This document shows positions 5,055-5,900 of a stretch of DNA of 5,900 bases, piece after piece. Numbering within the stretch: position 1 is the stretch's first letter; each line of letters opens with the position of its first letter. This DNA comes from an uncultured Tabrizicola sp. (lineage in GTDB: Bacteria > Pseudomonadota > Alphaproteobacteria > Rhodobacterales > Rhodobacteraceae), in contig CALLZQ010000459.1 in assembly GCA_937858255.1 (NCBI GenBank), positions 1 through 5,900 of the forward strand, written 5' to 3'. A program made the translations under genes and the position numbers. The notes beneath the pieces are model-generated. The model was not told where the DNA came from. It saw only the letters and a program-made list of their open reading frames with translations, and did no database searches.

Positions 5055-5900
5055 ATGGGCGAGGCCTTTATTTGCGATGCGGTCAGGACGCCGGTGGGGC
5101 GTTATGGCGGGGCGCTGGCGCAGGTGCGCGCCGACGATCTGGCGGCGGAACCCTTGAAGGCGCTGATGGCGCGCAATCCGCAGGTGGACTGGTCGGCCGT
5201 CGATGACCTGATCTATGGTTGCGCCAATCAGGCAGGCGAGGACAATCGCAATGTCGGCCGCATGGCGGTGCTGCTGGCGGGTATGCCGGTCGCGGTGCCG
5301 GGGACGACGGTCAACCGGCTCTGCGGCTCGGGGATGGATGCGGTCGGGATGGCGGCGCGGGCGATCAAGGCCGGTGACTGCGATTTCGTGATCGCAGGCG
5401 GCGTAGAGAGTATGTCGCGCGCCCCCTTCGTGATGCCAAAGGCCGGGACGGCCTTTTCGCGGTCGAATGCGGTCTATGACACGACCATCGGCTGGCGTTT
5501 TCCCAACCCGGCGATGAAAGCGCTCTATGGGACGCATTCGATGCCGGAAACCGCCGATAATGTAGCGGCAGACTATGGAGTCAGCCGTGCCGATCAAGAT
5601 GCCTTTGCGCTGCGCAGCCAACAGCGTTGGGCTGCGGCGCAGGCGGCGGGCGTTTTCCGCGATGAAATCGTGCCGCTGGTGATCTTGCAGAAAAAGGGCG
5701 ATCCGCTGGTGATCGACACCGATGAGCATCCCCGCCCCGGCACGACGCCAGAGCAGCTTGCCAAGCTCAGGGGGGTGAATGGTCCGACGCTGACGGTAAC
5801 GGCCGGAAATGCCTCAGGCGTCAATGACGGGGCGGCTGCGCTGGCGGTGCTGTCGGCCAAGGCCGCGGCGGCGCAGGGCCTGACGCCCAAGGCGCGGATC
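5055..5900 (+). CDS. 3-oxoadipyl-CoA thiolase, PaaJ/PcaF type (3' end outside window)
   Basis: Thiolase that cleaves 3-oxoadipyl-CoA with CoA to succinyl-CoA and acetyl-CoA; the PaaJ form also cleaves 3-oxo-5,6-dehydrosuberyl-CoA in phenylacetate degradation. I translated 282 codons, open at the edge; the family is about 400 residues. The N-terminus EAFICDAVRTPVGRYGGAL, CANQAGEDNRN (56-66), and VNRLCGSGMDAVG with nucleophile C90 (the same number as in Pseudomonas PcaF) are typical of the 3-oxoadipyl-CoA group rather than biosynthetic acetyl-CoA acetyltransferases. Further motifs are GGVESMSRAPFVMPK, YDTTIGWRF, SRADQDAFALRSQQR and NASGVNDGAAAL. The C-terminal GHP and CxG catalytic motifs fall outside. 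Sequence does not separate PaaJ from PcaF. The adjacent paaX favours the phenylacetate pathway, so I leave the symbol open. The start is fixed by AGGAG 5 nt upstream. The regulatory structure in the preceding gap suggests its own promoter. Confidence 0.93.
   Translation, partial: MGEAFICDAVRTPVGRYGGALAQVRADDLAAEPLKALMARNPQVDWSAVDDLIYGCANQAGEDNRNVGRMAVLLAGMPVAVPGTTVNRLCGSGMDAVGMAARAIKAGDCDFVIAGGVESMSRAPFVMPKAGTAFSRSNAVYDTTIGWRFPNPAMKALYGTHSMPETADNVAADYGVSRADQDAFALRSQQRWAAAQAAGVFRDEIVPLVILQKKGDPLVIDTDEHPRPGTTPEQLAKLRGVNGPTLTVTAGNASGVNDGAAALAVLSAKAAAAQGLTPKARI

Noticed and set aside
4953..5729. 258-codon minus-strand frame opposite the thiolase
   Set aside because: Antisense to a highly conserved thiolase and to its promoter; His/Arg-rich shadow composition.

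Overview
The window looks like chromosomal or megaplasmid DNA of a GC-rich denitrifying alphaproteobacterium. The best fit from gene content and protein character is the Paracoccus / Rhodobacterales group: a clade I Tat-exported nitrous oxide reductase, preceded by nosR and by a small CXXCXXC protein of the nosC type, a nos arrangement I know from Paracoccus. The species assignment is inference.

Left half (1-3541, minus strand): the promoter-proximal end of a nos operon, transcribed right to left as nosC, nosR, nosZ. A perfect FNR/NNR-type dyad (TTGAC-CTAT-GTCAA, 3528-3541) lies 70 bp before nosC, with a -10-like element at class II spacing. nosC and nosR overlap by ATGA. nosR ends 11 bp before nosZ, and that gap carries the nosZ ribosome binding site. 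nosZ runs off the left edge after 271 codons. NosZ reduces N2O to N2 in the periplasm. NosR is the membrane flavo-iron-sulfur protein needed for nos expression and for NosZ activity. NosC has no established function.

Middle (3542-4060): about 520 bp with no intact gene. It holds a GC-rich inverted repeat, the first 41 codons of an IS5-family-like transposase (3666-3788) that then loses its homology, a G9 tract, and a short open stretch that ends in an ATGA just before the next gene. It reads as an insertion/deletion scar between two unrelated modules.

Right part (4061-5900, plus strand): a PaaX-family repressor gene, a 157-bp intergenic region with regulatory-looking structure (an 11-bp direct repeat, a -10-like TATAGA, and a CCGACCGGTCGG palindrome overlapping the start of the transcript), and the first 282 codons of a 3-oxoadipyl-CoA thiolase (PaaJ/PcaF type). 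Together these indicate a phenylacetate or beta-ketoadipate catabolic cluster continuing to the right.

I found no RNA gene, CRISPR array, phage gene or clearly new multi-gene system. The points most worth a second look are the nosC protein, the damaged junction with the unclear paaX start, and the operator-like structure before the thiolase gene.
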